This document shows, one piece after another, positions 44,091 through 53,579 of a stretch of 64,000 nucleotides of DNA. The position numbers were made by a program, and so were the translations under genes. Origin of the DNA: Reichenbachiella sp. Its GTDB lineage: Bacteria > Bacteroidota > Bacteroidia > Cytophagales > Cyclobacteriaceae. Within the stretch, counting starts at the first letter, position 1. The number at the start of each line of letters is the position of its first letter. A model generated the notes under the pieces. That model ran no database searches. It was not told the DNA's origin and worked only from the letters and a program-made list of their open reading frames with translations. The DNA lies in the NCBI RefSeq assembly GCF_033344935.1, contig NZ_JAWPMM010000001.1:1536001-1600000 (forward strand), in the 5' to 3' direction.

Positions 44091-44525
44091 ATGTATACTA
44101 TTAGCCCATTAGACAAGTCCGATTACCAAGAAATGATAGAAGTGTGGGAGGGGTCAGTCAGAGCTACTCATGACTTCCTACCCGAGTCTAGAATCCTGGA
44201 ATTGAAACCATTGATTTTGGATCAGTATTTTGATGCGGTACAGTTGTTTGGTGTGAAGGAAGAAGGACGAATACTTGGTTTTCTGGGTATACATGACACA
44301 GATATAGAAATGCTCTTTATCCATTCGGAGACCAGAGGAAAGGGCGTAGGTAAGGCTTTGCTTCTTCACGCCATCGAAGAGTTGAACTGCACCAAAGTGG
44401 ACGTGAATGAGCAAAACAAGCAGGCTGTAGATTTTTATCTCTACATGGGCTTTCAAATCGCTGGCCGATCACCACTCGACGGACAAGGCGAGCCGTATCC
44501 TATTCTTCATTTGAGTTTGCGGTAG
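44091..44525 (+). CDS. GNAT-family N-acetyltransferase
   Basis: This 144-aa protein has the GNAT fold with the acetyl-CoA loop ETRGKGVGKALLLHAIE (motif A, about residues 84-100) and the motif B segment NEQNKQAVDFYLYMGFQIAGR. It resembles YjaB-type acetyltransferases. The acceptor is unknown. It appears monocistronic, with the next gene 212 bases away. Confidence 0.88.
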   Translation: MYTISPLDKSDYQEMIEVWEGSVRATHDFLPESRILELKPLILDQYFDAVQLFGVKEEGRILGFLGIHDTDIEMLFIHSETRGKGVGKALLLHAIEELNCTKVDVNEQNKQAVDFYLYMGFQIAGRSPLDGQGEPYPILHLSLR

Positions 44526-44737
44526 TTACCCACTGAGTGGTCTGACGAATGGTGCTTAATTTTCGCCTTCAGGAGTATTATAATGTTTGCTTTACAACAA
44601 TGTCCATCAAATATTTATTCGTCCGACAACTAGATAGAGACAACCCATGTCCCAAATTTCAACTTTCATTCGTCTTTTACTAAATTGTATAGTCTTGCTG
44701 AGATACCGAAGCAGATTATACTTATTCAAATTGACAA

Positions 44738-45010
44738 ATGCCTACGATTAAATTTACCGCGAACCTCAAACGATTTTATCCTGAACTATCAGAGATAGAA
44801 TTGGAGTCTTTGGACCTGAATGAAATATTGGATGAGCTAGAAAGTAGATTCAAAGGGCTCAAGGACTATGTAGTAGATGAACAAGGGCAATTACGTAAGC
44901 ACGTCAATATCTTTATAGGAGACGAATTGATACAGGATCGGATCAAACTCAGTGATGCTGTAAAACCTACAGACGAAATCTATATTATGCAGGCCCTTTC
45001 GGGCGGATAA
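44738..45010 (+). CDS. MoaD/ThiS-type small sulfur-carrier protein
   Basis: This 90-aa beta-grasp protein ends in the diagnostic LSGG, the C-terminal Gly-Gly that becomes a thiocarboxylate in MoaD/ThiS-type sulfur carriers. The fold fits the family (IKFTANLKRFYP, DEIYIMQALSGG). The gene lies 19 bases before a beta-propeller gene and far from the moaA gene at 51,013, so a role in molybdopterin synthesis is not assured. It could serve another sulfur-transfer pathway together with its neighbour. Confidence 0.82.
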   Translation: MPTIKFTANLKRFYPELSEIELESLDLNEILDELESRFKGLKDYVVDEQGQLRKHVNIFIGDELIQDRIKLSDAVKPTDEIYIMQALSGG

Positions 45011-45029
45011 ACCCAAAAAACTTAAACTC

Positions 45030-46112
45030 ATGTCAAAAGCTAACTTACTACTCGGCACAAGAAAAGGATTGATCATCTACCAACAGGACGGTGATGGATG
45101 GAGTCACCAGTCTACACACTTTTTGGGCATTCCCGTATCACTTACGCTAGTGGACGAACGTAGCCATACCTGGTGGGCGTGCTTGGATCACGGGCACTGG
45201 GGTTGCAAGTTGCACCGAAGTACGGATCAAGGAAAAAACTGGAAAGAAATAGAAGCGCCTAAGTTCGCTGAAGGAATGGAGGTAAAAGAAGGAGTGCCGG
45301 CAGCGGTGAAATACCTTTGGGCCATGTCACACGGAGGCAAGGATAAGCCGGGTGTATTGTACATAGGCACTGATCCGGGTGCGCTTTTTAAGTCTACCGA
45401 CAACGGAGATACCTGGCAGCTGGTAGAATCCTTGTGGAATCACCCCTCACGAGAAAAATGGTTCGGTGGCGGACGCGACAATCCAGGTATTCATTCGGTG
45501 GTAGTAGATCCAAGAGACTCCAATCATATTTATGTGGCTGTGAGTTGTGCTGGCGTATTTGAGTCCTTTGATGCAGGGGAGACCTGGCAATCTGCCAACA
45601 AAGGGTTGAAAGCAGATTTTCTACCCGACCCAAGTTCTGAAATTGGTCAGGACCCACACATTCTCAAGGCATGCCCAACTAATCCTGATGTGCTTTGGCA
45701 GCAAAATCACTGCGGCATATTTGTAACCACAGATGGCGCGAAAAACTGGAAAGAGGTCAGTCAAAAAGAAGGACCAGCCAATTTTGGATTTGCCGTAGCT
45801 ATTAAGCATGATAATCCCGATCAAGCTTGGGTAGTACCGGGCATCAGCGACGAAATTCGTGTAGCTGTCGATCAAGCCTTAGTAGTTTGCAGAACAGACG
45901 ATGGAGGGAAAACCTGGAAAGAGCAAAGAGCAGGGCTGCCACAAGAGAACTGTTTCGATATTGTTTATAGACACTGTTTAGATATTTCTGGAGACCGTTT
46001 GGTTTTCGGGACGACGACAGGTAATGTTTACTATTCCAATGATCTCGGAGAAAATTGGAAGCAACTCTCTTCGGATTTACCAATGGTCTACTCGGTAGAG
46101 ATAGCAGGATAA
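45030..46112 (+). CDS. BNR/sialidase-like beta-propeller protein
   Basis: This 360-aa protein carries repeated sialidase-type Asp-boxes (S/T-x-D-x-G-x-x-W: RSTDQGKNW, KSTDNGDTW, ESFDAGETW, VTTDGAKNW, RTDDGGKTW, YSNDLGENW), which define a six-to-seven-bladed beta-propeller. There is no signal peptide, so it appears cytoplasmic despite exo-alpha-sialidase-type annotations for the family. It is only 19 bases behind the MoaD/ThiS-like gene, a pairing I have seen described for this propeller group. A true sialidase is unlikely without the arginine triad context. Confidence 0.75.
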   Translation: MSKANLLLGTRKGLIIYQQDGDGWSHQSTHFLGIPVSLTLVDERSHTWWACLDHGHWGCKLHRSTDQGKNWKEIEAPKFAEGMEVKEGVPAAVKYLWAMSHGGKDKPGVLYIGTDPGALFKSTDNGDTWQLVESLWNHPSREKWFGGGRDNPGIHSVVVDPRDSNHIYVAVSCAGVFESFDAGETWQSANKGLKADFLPDPSSEIGQDPHILKACPTNPDVLWQQNHCGIFVTTDGAKNWKEVSQKEGPANFGFAVAIKHDNPDQAWVVPGISDEIRVAVDQALVVCRTDDGGKTWKEQRAGLPQENCFDIVYRHCLDISGDRLVFGTTTGNVYYSNDLGENWKQLSSDLPMVYSVEIAG

Positions 46113-46197
46113 ATTGAACTTTTGGCTTCTTACTTTCAATTTTATACTCAGAAGGACAACCGTTCATCCCGTATACATACCTGAACTCACGACTCAT

Positions 46198-46228
46198 TTG
46201 GATTTTGGTCACCATTATTCATAATTTG
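46198..46228 (+). promoter_or_regulatory. Putative promoter for serine hydrolase
   Basis: TTG at 46198-46200 and TAATTTG at 46222-46228, 21 bases apart, resemble the Bacteroidota -33/-7 elements. The ATG follows at 46251. Pattern-based only. Confidence 0.3.
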
Positions 46229-46250
46229 GAGTCGAACTAAAATTAAACAC

Positions 46251-47780
46251 ATGAAAAAGCCCATCCTTTTATTGGCAATTGCCCTTTGCGTTTGCCTCCA
46301 ATCTTTTGCTCAAACCACGGATGTTGATCTTAAGGCACTTGATGCCTACTTCGAAAAGATGACCAAAGATTGGGATGTGCCAAGTATGAGTATTGGTATC
46401 GTGAAAGATGGTGAATTGGTCTTTGCGAAAGGATACGGGGTCAAGGAAGTAGGGAAAAAGGAGGCGCCAGATAAAAATACTTTGTATGCCATCGCCTCCA
46501 ATTCGAAAGCATTCACTGCAGCTATCATTGCCCAATTGGTAGAAGAAGGGAAATTAGATTGGAACGGAAAAGTGAAAGATTATTATCCTGCATTTGAGCT
46601 GTACGATCCATGGGTAACTGCCCATACCACCATAAGAGATATACTGAGTCATAGGGTAGGGTTAGGGACTTTCAGTGGAGATGTGATTTGGTACAAAAGC
46701 GATTTTACCAATGAAGAAATTTTGGCTAGAATCAAAAATATACCTCCGGATTTTGACTTTAGAGCAGGGTATGGTTACTCCAATCTCATGTACATCACGG
46801 CTGGGGAAGTTATTCGCAATGTGACGGGCAAAAGCTGGTCAGAGAATGTGAAAGAAAGAATCTTGACGCCGTTAGGGATGGATCGAACCCTAACGGGACC
46901 AAGCGCCTTAGTGTCCACTGGAAACTATGCAACGCCACACGCTCGAACGGACGAGAAAAACATCCCTATAGTTTGGGAGGATTGGGAAGAGATCGGAGCA
47001 TTGGGAGGATTGATCTCTAGTGTGGAAGACCTTTCTAAATGGATGATCACAAATATGAATCATGGTGTATATGAAGATGACACTTTGTTTAGCGCTCGTT
47101 CAAGAAACCTCATGTGGACACCGCACAACAATTTTGTAGTGGATCATACCAAGCCGAATGATTTTGGTCGTCATTTCAGTGGGTACGGCTTAGGTTGGGG
47201 GATTAGTGATTACCACAACAACCTGAGAATAGGACACACTGGAGGTTACGACGGTATGCTCACCGCTTTCAATATGTTGCCTAATCAAAAGCTAGGAGTA
47301 ATTGTATTGACGAATGGAATGAAAAGCCCTATGATGGCGGCAACCTATTATGCTTTGGATCAATTTTTAGGTGTAGATGGTCCGGACTGGTCTGAAAAGT
47401 ATTTGGGCTATATGGGTAGTACGGAAGAAGATCCAAGAATTACTGAGCGCAAGGCCAAACGGGTGAAAGGTACTAAGCCCTCGCTTGACCTGAGCAAATA
47501 TGCAGGGACTTACAAGGCAGACATCTATGGCGATATCAAGGTAACGCTCGAAAAAGGAGAGTTGCGATTAAACTTCCCGAATGCCAAAGCACTTTCAGCT
47601 ACACTCAAACATTGGCATTATGATGTCTGGGAAATTGATTGGGATATAGAACACGCATGGTTCAGTTTCGGGACTGTACAGTTCAACATGGACAACAATT
47701 TGAATATCGAACGAATGACATTTGATGTGCCGAATGATGATATTTTCTTCGAAGAGTTGATTCCGGTCAGGGTAGATTAA
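46251..47780 (+). CDS. Secreted serine hydrolase, class C beta-lactamase family
   Basis: This 509-aa protein has a signal peptide (LLLAIALCVCLQSFAQ) and a class C beta-lactamase/esterase domain: S83-N-S-K86 (nucleophile Ser, general-base Lys), the YSN motif at about residues 176-178 and HTG in RIGHTGGYDG. A C-terminal DUF3471-like lipocalin domain (about 405-509) follows. Such proteins are peptidases or esterases acting in the periplasm; resistance to beta-lactams cannot be concluded. It is preceded by a possible TTG...TAATTTG promoter. Confidence 0.88.
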   Translation: MKKPILLLAIALCVCLQSFAQTTDVDLKALDAYFEKMTKDWDVPSMSIGIVKDGELVFAKGYGVKEVGKKEAPDKNTLYAIASNSKAFTAAIIAQLVEEGKLDWNGKVKDYYPAFELYDPWVTAHTTIRDILSHRVGLGTFSGDVIWYKSDFTNEEILARIKNIPPDFDFRAGYGYSNLMYITAGEVIRNVTGKSWSENVKERILTPLGMDRTLTGPSALVSTGNYATPHARTDEKNIPIVWEDWEEIGALGGLISSVEDLSKWMITNMNHGVYEDDTLFSARSRNLMWTPHNNFVVDHTKPNDFGRHFSGYGLGWGISDYHNNLRIGHTGGYDGMLTAFNMLPNQKLGVIVLTNGMKSPMMAATYYALDQFLGVDGPDWSEKYLGYMGSTEEDPRITERKAKRVKGTKPSLDLSKYAGTYKADIYGDIKVTLEKGELRLNFPNAKALSATLKHWHYDVWEIDWDIEHAWFSFGTVQFNMDNNLNIERMTFDVPNDDIFFEELIPVRVD

Positions 47781-47808
47781 TCTCTCATTTTTTGCGTATC
47801 ATTGATAT

Positions 47809-49428
47809 ATGATACCCAAAAACGAACAAGCCCAACTTAGAGCAAATCTCTTCCGTCATTTGGATGGAATCGGTACTGCTCCCACAGCATATGCCCTCCA
47901 CGAAAAAGGTGTGCTTAGTTATTTACTCGAAGCTAAATCTAGCACACTTAAAGAGCTTGTGGAGCGATTCAATGCCAATGAAGGTTACCTCAATGTAGCC
48001 TTGAGAATATTGTGTTCACAAGGTTGGATTAATCAGTTTGTAGACAATAAAAATGATGTGATTAGCTATACCATCAACGAAAAAAGCGAGCCAGCATTTC
48101 GATGGGTTACCATTTACAAGGAAGTAGTTGATTTATTGAAGCTTTCTGAGAGATTTCATCCTAGAAAATTTGAGTTGGAGCCTTTTCTTGTTCTTGAGAA
48201 AATCTTTAAAAATTATTGTAATAGGTACGATTTGCCTGAGCCGACCAATGAATACGAAAGAGAAATTCAGGATCAAATGTTGACTCATATAGAGGGAATT
48301 ATTTTAGGGCCTACAATCGTCCATTTGGGTATGAGTGGGATGTTTCATAAGTACTTTATGGAAGCCAGTTTCAAGCCGGAAGAATTTCACAACGATCCAG
48401 AAAGTTTCACAAAACTGCTAAATATGTTTGCTCATTTGGGTTGGTTTAGTGAAAATGGCGGAACATATAAATTCACAGAAAAAGGCTTGTTTTATGCTAA
48501 AAGAGCTAGTGCCTATGGTGTCACCGTATCTTACATACCAACATTCAGACATTTGGATGAGCTGATTTTTGGGAATGCCAAAATTCTTGTTACGGAATTT
48601 GGTGAGGAAGAAAAACATGTAGATCGAGCAATGAACGTATGGGGAAGTGGAGGAGCACATGCGGCTTATTTTAAAGTAGTGGACGAGATTATTGTTGATA
48701 TATTTAATCAGCGAATTGAGGATCAACCCAAGGGTATTTTGGATATGGGCTGTGGAAACGGCGCTTTTATTCAGCATCTTTTCGACGTGATTGAGCAACA
48801 AACTGAGCGAGGTAGGAGGTTAGATGAATATCCTTTGACACTCGTGGGAGTCGACTACAATCAAGCGGCTTTGAAAATAACCAAGGCCAATCTTGTGCAG
48901 TCCGACATCTGGGCAAAAGTCATATGGGGAGATATTGGAAGGCCTGATTTGCTTGCGCAAGATTTGAAAGGCAACTATGGTATTGAACTAAATGATCTAC
49001 TGAATGTAAGGACATTTTTGGATCACAACAGAATTTGGCAAGAACCTAACCACTCAGGTGATATATTGAGTGACTCCAAAGGAGCTTTTGCTTATCAGGG
49101 AGTGAGAAAAAGCAACAACCTGGTTCAAGCATCATTAGTTGAGCATTTTCAGAAATGGGCTCCGTTTGTAAGGAAATTTGGACTGCTATTGATCGAGTTG
49201 CACACCGTTGACCCTGAGCTGGTGGCGAAAAATTTGGGGAAGTCTGCGGTAACGGCATACGATGCCACTCATGGTTATTCTGATCAATACATTCTGGAAA
49301 TTGATGAATTTTTGAAGTCTCTGGAATTGGTAGGTTTGTATCCAGATAAAAACCAATTTCGGAAATTTCCCAATTCAGATTTGGCTTCGGTTACCGTCAA
49401 CTTGTTCAAAGAAAAACAAGCTAGTTGA
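47809..49428 (+). CDS. SAM-dependent methyltransferase, AprA-like two-domain
   Basis: This 539-aa protein has two winged-helix-like dimerisation segments in the N-terminal half (about residues 14-110 and 145-240) and a Rossmann methyltransferase domain with motif I ILDMGCGNGAF (about 310-320) and LTLVGVDYNQAALKI. The length and layout resemble the methyltransferase domains linked to polyketide assembly lines of the AprA type, but here the gene stands alone and no PKS is nearby. The substrate is unknown. It converges on the following minus-strand gene with an 8-base overlap. Confidence 0.72.
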   Translation: MIPKNEQAQLRANLFRHLDGIGTAPTAYALHEKGVLSYLLEAKSSTLKELVERFNANEGYLNVALRILCSQGWINQFVDNKNDVISYTINEKSEPAFRWVTIYKEVVDLLKLSERFHPRKFELEPFLVLEKIFKNYCNRYDLPEPTNEYEREIQDQMLTHIEGIILGPTIVHLGMSGMFHKYFMEASFKPEEFHNDPESFTKLLNMFAHLGWFSENGGTYKFTEKGLFYAKRASAYGVTVSYIPTFRHLDELIFGNAKILVTEFGEEEKHVDRAMNVWGSGGAHAAYFKVVDEIIVDIFNQRIEDQPKGILDMGCGNGAFIQHLFDVIEQQTERGRRLDEYPLTLVGVDYNQAALKITKANLVQSDIWAKVIWGDIGRPDLLAQDLKGNYGIELNDLLNVRTFLDHNRIWQEPNHSGDILSDSKGAFAYQGVRKSNNLVQASLVEHFQKWAPFVRKFGLLLIELHTVDPELVAKNLGKSAVTAYDATHGYSDQYILEIDEFLKSLELVGLYPDKNQFRKFPNSDLASVTVNLFKEKQAS

Positions 49429-50911
49429 TCATTTCCCCTTTTTCCAGTTTCTTTTTGATGTCGGTAAGTACATCATCCAGCTTGTCTGCAGAATAGTAGA
49501 GGTGATCAATCATTTCCCTTTTCTCATTTTCCTCCATATCACCTTTGAGGAGTTTGGTGAGTCCAAGGATGTTAGCCAATGGTCCTCTTACTATGTGTGC
49601 ATTTAAGAAGGAGTATTCTTTGAGTTTAACGTCTTTCTTTTGAATTACACTGGTTCGTTCTTCCACAATTTGCTCAAGATTGTTGTTGAGAATTTCCAAC
49701 TCGAGCGCCTTCTCTTTGATTTCGCGGTTTTTATCTTTAAGTAGTCGATTGAGACGCGCTTGTTTTTTTACCTGATAGTAAAACAATATGGCGATGATAC
49801 TGATCAGGAGTAAAATGACGGCAATTCCTGCGATGATCGTTCTTTGGTATCTAACTATCTTCTGACTCGTTTCTTTTTCTTTCAATAACTCATCTTGCAA
49901 GCGTTGACTTTCCTCAAATTCGAATTTTGCCTGAATAGTTTGCAGTTGTTTTTCTTTCGCAATATCAAAAATTTCGCTTGCGAGTTTATGCAATTTTCTC
50001 ATGGAGAGAAATGCGGCCTCAAAGTCGTTTAAAGTAGAGTCTGTTTTGTATTGCAGAGCCAGTGCTTCTAGCTTGAGTTCCTTGGCATTTACTATGTCAG
50101 CAAATTTGATAGTTTCCTCTACTAATAATTTGGATTGATCAAATTGATTATTAGCTATTGAAATTTTTGCTTTTTCCAACGCAATTCCGGACATGCCCAA
50201 ATAGTCTTCTCGTTGTTGATAAATCTCATTGGCTTGATTAAGAAAGGTAAGTGCTGAGGTGTAGTCTTTTTGTTTAGCCAAAACTTTCCCGATGCCAGTT
50301 TGCGCATAGGCAATAGCTCGAGGCCTGTTTTCCTCCTTGGCCATTTGTTCCCCAATTTGAAAATGGTTAATGGCCGAATCGAGATAGTTTAATCGATAGT
50401 AAATCTGTCCCAGATTGACATAGGACATAATTGGTTTTCTACCTCGCAGGTGTTTGTTTTTTAGCGCTAAGGATTTTTTATGGTATTGTAATGCTTCTTT
50501 ATACTGAAACTTTTTTTCGTACAGCTCACCAATATTGTTGTAGGTGATGAAAATGCCCATTTGATATTGCGACTGCTCATATACCTTCAAGGAGGCCAAA
50601 TAGAACTCTAGGGCTGTGTCGTATTCTCCGATGGTGAGCAGCGAACTGCCCACTAGGTTTAGGCCTCGTGCATACCCGTTTTGATAACCTATCTGTTTGG
50701 CTAGTTCATAACCTTGTGTGGCATATTTCCTTCCTTTATCTGGATTAGTGTTTATTACTTCGAAGGCAATAAGATTGTATAAATCGACCTTCACTGAGTC
50801 TTGAAACAGATAGGAAGCTGCAGCTTTTTCTAAGCTATCTATTTTCTGCTGCTGGGCCGGTAGCTCGTGGGCTAAAAGGCCTATGATAAACAAGGAAAGG
50901 ATTTGGCGCAT
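49421..50911 (-). CDS. TPR sensor protein ending in a histidine-kinase dimerisation domain
   Basis: This 496-aa protein has a signal peptide (LSLFIIGLLAHELPAQQ), about six tetratricopeptide repeats (residues ~45-320), one transmembrane helix (about residues 354-376), a coiled coil, and a final segment with an H-box (H439 in LNAHIVRGPLANILGL). It stops there: no N, G1 or G2 boxes of a HATPase domain follow. This matches Bacteroidota TPR hybrid sensor kinases truncated after the dimerisation helix pair. It may dimerise with or antagonise another kinase. The end overlaps the convergent methyltransferase gene by eight bases. Confidence 0.8.
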   Translation of the reverse strand: MRQILSLFIIGLLAHELPAQQQKIDSLEKAAASYLFQDSVKVDLYNLIAFEVINTNPDKGRKYATQGYELAKQIGYQNGYARGLNLVGSSLLTIGEYDTALEFYLASLKVYEQSQYQMGIFITYNNIGELYEKKFQYKEALQYHKKSLALKNKHLRGRKPIMSYVNLGQIYYRLNYLDSAINHFQIGEQMAKEENRPRAIAYAQTGIGKVLAKQKDYTSALTFLNQANEIYQQREDYLGMSGIALEKAKISIANNQFDQSKLLVEETIKFADIVNAKELKLEALALQYKTDSTLNDFEAAFLSMRKLHKLASEIFDIAKEKQLQTIQAKFEFEESQRLQDELLKEKETSQKIVRYQRTIIAGIAVILLLISIIAILFYYQVKKQARLNRLLKDKNREIKEKALELEILNNNLEQIVEERTSVIQKKDVKLKEYSFLNAHIVRGPLANILGLTKLLKGDMEENEKREMIDHLYYSADKLDDVLTDIKKKLEKGEMIN

Positions 50912-51012
50912 CCCTAAAAATAAGTATTGAAGATTAGCTAGTCAACCAATTTCATAGATATTCCGTCTTATCTTTGAGCTCAACATCGCTGACTCCAATC
51001 AAATATCAATAA

Positions 51013-52023
51013 ATGACAAATTCTCCTATGACCAAACTGGTAGACTCATGGAATCGAGAGATTGATTACCTCAGAATAGCGGTGACTGATCGATGCAATC
51101 TGCGTTGTTTTTATTGCATGCCGGCGGAGGGGATTGACTATTTACCAAAGAAAGAACTGCTGTCCTATGAAGAGATCATTCGGTTGGCTACGGTATTCGC
51201 TTCTTTGGGAATTAAAAAAATCAGACTCACTGGTGGAGAACCATTTTTAAGAAAGAATTTCATCTCGCTGTTGAGAAACCTAAAAGGAATTGCAGGAATT
51301 GAAGCAGTTCATATTACTACCAATGGGGTGCTTACAGCACCCTACCTCGATGAAATGAAAGAGATTGGGGTAGACGGGGTAAATCTTAGCTTGGATAGTT
51401 TGAATAGAGAAAATTTCCACAAGATTACCAGAAGGGATGAATTCGATACCGTGATGAAAACACTGGAGGGGCTAACTCATCGTGGATTTAACACTAAGAT
51501 CAATATGGTGGTGATGCATGGTAAAAACACTCATGAAGTGATTGATATGGCTCAGCTGGCCAGTGATCGAAACATCAGCGTTCGGTTCATTGAAGAAATG
51601 CCGTTTAATGGATCTGAAATGGCTGCTTCACAGAAAAATTGGAGTCACACGCGTATTTTGAAGGAACTTACGAAGGCTTTTCCTTCCCTGAAAAAATTGG
51701 ATTCTGACCCTAGCAATCCAGCCACCTTATATCAAGTTGCGGGACATTTAGGGAATATTGGAATCATTCCGGCTTTCTCTCGAACATTCTGTGGGGCTTG
51801 CAATCGAATACGTCTGACCGCTACAGGTACTATTAAGAATTGCCTTTATGATGAAGGGGTATTGGATATAAAGAGCCTGCTTAGAAGCAATAAAAAAGAT
51901 GATGAACTCCGAGAGATCTTAGTGGCTACGGTGCAAAAAAGAGAAAAGGATGGCTTCGCTGCTGAACGCAACCGAAAAGTAGACAAGAATATATCAGAAT
52001 CTATGTCGTCGATCGGCGGTTGA
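51013..52023 (+). CDS. moaA: GTP 3',8-cyclase MoaA
   Basis: MoaA is the radical SAM enzyme that starts molybdenum cofactor synthesis, converting GTP to 3',8-cyclo-7,8-dihydro-GTP. The 336-aa protein has the radical SAM CX3CX2C at C28, C32, C35 (TDRCNLRCFYC), LTGGEPFLR, and the second cluster motif CX2CX13C in CGACNRIRL...NC. It ends in the conserved Gly-Gly (SSIGG) needed for activity. A start at residue 6 (MTKLVDSW) is also possible. Other moa/moe genes are not adjacent; only a MoaD-like gene lies ~6 kb away. Confidence 0.95.
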   Translation: MTNSPMTKLVDSWNREIDYLRIAVTDRCNLRCFYCMPAEGIDYLPKKELLSYEEIIRLATVFASLGIKKIRLTGGEPFLRKNFISLLRNLKGIAGIEAVHITTNGVLTAPYLDEMKEIGVDGVNLSLDSLNRENFHKITRRDEFDTVMKTLEGLTHRGFNTKINMVVMHGKNTHEVIDMAQLASDRNISVRFIEEMPFNGSEMAASQKNWSHTRILKELTKAFPSLKKLDSDPSNPATLYQVAGHLGNIGIIPAFSRTFCGACNRIRLTATGTIKNCLYDEGVLDIKSLLRSNKKDDELREILVATVQKREKDGFAAERNRKVDKNISESMSSIGG

Positions 52024-52809
52024 TTAATGTACCGTCATGATTTTCATCATCCCATGTTCAGGTTTGAAACTGAATTTCGAATTCTCATAGGCATAGAATT
52101 TAATACCTAGCACCAAAACGGCCGAAACATCATTGTGAATTGACCCTCCTGTTGGTATAGTTAACTGGGCAGTCAAAGGCTGAGTTGGAATTCTCAATAC
52201 GGGTAACATAGTAGTTTCATATATACCCACCTTTGAATGTTGAACTTTGTTTGAAACAGCTACTTGTTCTCCATTTCTTTCAAAATCGGAAACGGATATC
52301 AGACGCGCACAAATTTTAAAATTGGTGGCGTCTTTTGGTATGTTTAGCTCTTGCTCTGGAACGAAAGCGGGAACATGTAAAATTACATGGCCTTTATGCG
52401 CACCTTCACGCAAATAAAATTTAGAAGTGACTCCCGCATTAAAGGCATTCTCTGAATTAAACTCAAAGTGCTCAAGAGATGATTTAGCGTCTCTAACAGA
52501 TAGCAGGTTTGATGCTGGATCAAACCCTTTGTTGATCACAGAGGCTAATCGCTTCGAGCAATAAGACTCTGTCATTTCTTGCATCTCAGGTCCTAATGAA
52601 GAAAAAATGGCTTTACTCATTAAAGTAGCAACGCCATAGTTGTTTTTGTTGATAAGTTCTGTTGATTCGGAAGCCTGTGATTTGGGATTCAACTGGCTTT
52701 CCTGCGGTTGGGCTAGTGTACCTAGCCCTTCTCCGGAAAATTGGAAAGTGCTACGTAATTCTAAATTTCGTGACATAGTGGATTCTGGTTGATAGTTGCT
52801 GAGCGGCAA
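52024..52809 (-). CDS. Hypothetical protein, beta-rich
   Basis: This frame of 261 codons is convergent with and directly abuts moaA. The more likely start is the in-frame ATG at residue 12 (MSRNLELRST, at 52776). No signal peptide or membrane helix is seen. The sequence is mainly beta-prone with polar N-terminal residues (AQPQESQLNPKSQASES). I do not recognise a family. It follows an intergenic gap to the Lrp regulator gene. Confidence 0.6.
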   Translation of the reverse strand: MPLSNYQPESTMSRNLELRSTFQFSGEGLGTLAQPQESQLNPKSQASESTELINKNNYGVATLMSKAIFSSLGPEMQEMTESYCSKRLASVINKGFDPASNLLSVRDAKSSLEHFEFNSENAFNAGVTSKFYLREGAHKGHVILHVPAFVPEQELNIPKDATNFKICARLISVSDFERNGEQVAVSNKVQHSKVGIYETTMLPVLRIPTQPLTAQLTIPTGGSIHNDVSAVLVLGIKFYAYENSKFSFKPEHGMMKIMTVH

Positions 52810-52968
52810 TCTAAGTTTTAACTTTTCTCATTAACCCTAGTAAGTTGTAAAAATTAATTTAAATATGCAAGCAGAATTCCCTTAATATCAGGGTGTTATG
52901 AGTTGAATATTCAGCATTAAGAATAATGCCGAATAGGTTTTAGGTAAAAGCTTTATTCTCTAGGTAAT

Positions 52969-53448
52969 TTACTTATCCTCCGAGAGCGCATTTTTACAGG
53001 AGAATATACTCTCTTTGATGGCTTTCATCACAAAGTAACTTTGTACTTGTCCGATATTGTCCAGAGCCGCTAATTGATTAGAAATAAAGAGTTGATAGTC
53101 CTCCATATTTCTAACTACCACTTTGAGTAGGTAGTCGAAATTTCCTGATAAGTGATTGCATTCAAGAACTTGATGTAAGTCTTGAATGCCAGCCTCAAAC
53201 TTTCTAAGATTATCTTTTGAGTGCTCCTTTAATGTGACGCTGCAGTAGGCTACTAATTGGTAACCTAAGTTTTTTGGATTCACACTGATGGTATAGTTTT
53301 CGATGATTCCATTTCGTTCTAATTTTTTTATCCTTTCATACACAGGAGTGATGGTCATGCCTATCGCATTTGCAATGTCCTTCATTTTGGTTTTTGCATC
53401 ATTCTGTAGCATTTCTAATATTTGAATATCTGTATTGTCTATGATCAT
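52969..53448 (-). CDS. Lrp/AsnC-family transcriptional regulator
   Basis: This 159-aa regulator has the N-terminal helix-turn-helix of Lrp/AsnC (TDIQILEMLQNDAKTKMKDIANAIGMTITPVYERIKKLERNGII, residues ~6-50) and a C-terminal RAM ligand-binding domain (NFDYLLKVVVRNMEDY). It is divergent from the PLP lyase gene with a 131-base intergenic region, the usual arrangement for local control of an amino-acid catabolic gene. The ligand may be methionine or a related amino acid; that is inferred from the neighbour. Confidence 0.92.
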   Translation of the reverse strand: MIIDNTDIQILEMLQNDAKTKMKDIANAIGMTITPVYERIKKLERNGIIENYTISVNPKNLGYQLVAYCSVTLKEHSKDNLRKFEAGIQDLHQVLECNHLSGNFDYLLKVVVRNMEDYQLFISNQLAALDNIGQVQSYFVMKAIKESIFSCKNALSEDK

Positions 53449-53579
53449 CTTTCTCTTTTAATGTAATATTTAGTTATGATATGGAAATGGTTACTGCTAA
53501 TGATTCAATTTATAGATTAATAAACTATGATTAAATATTTAGGTAGATGTTTCGATCATTATTGTTGTAAAACACAGCA

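Noticed and set aside
45030-46112. True sialidase
   Set aside because: Asp-boxes define the propeller fold, but no signal peptide or clear arginine triad/nucleophile was recognised.
46251-47780. Beta-lactam resistance gene
   Set aside because: The class C fold and SxxK/YxN/HTG motifs are shared with many esterases and D-peptidases; nothing shows beta-lactamase activity.
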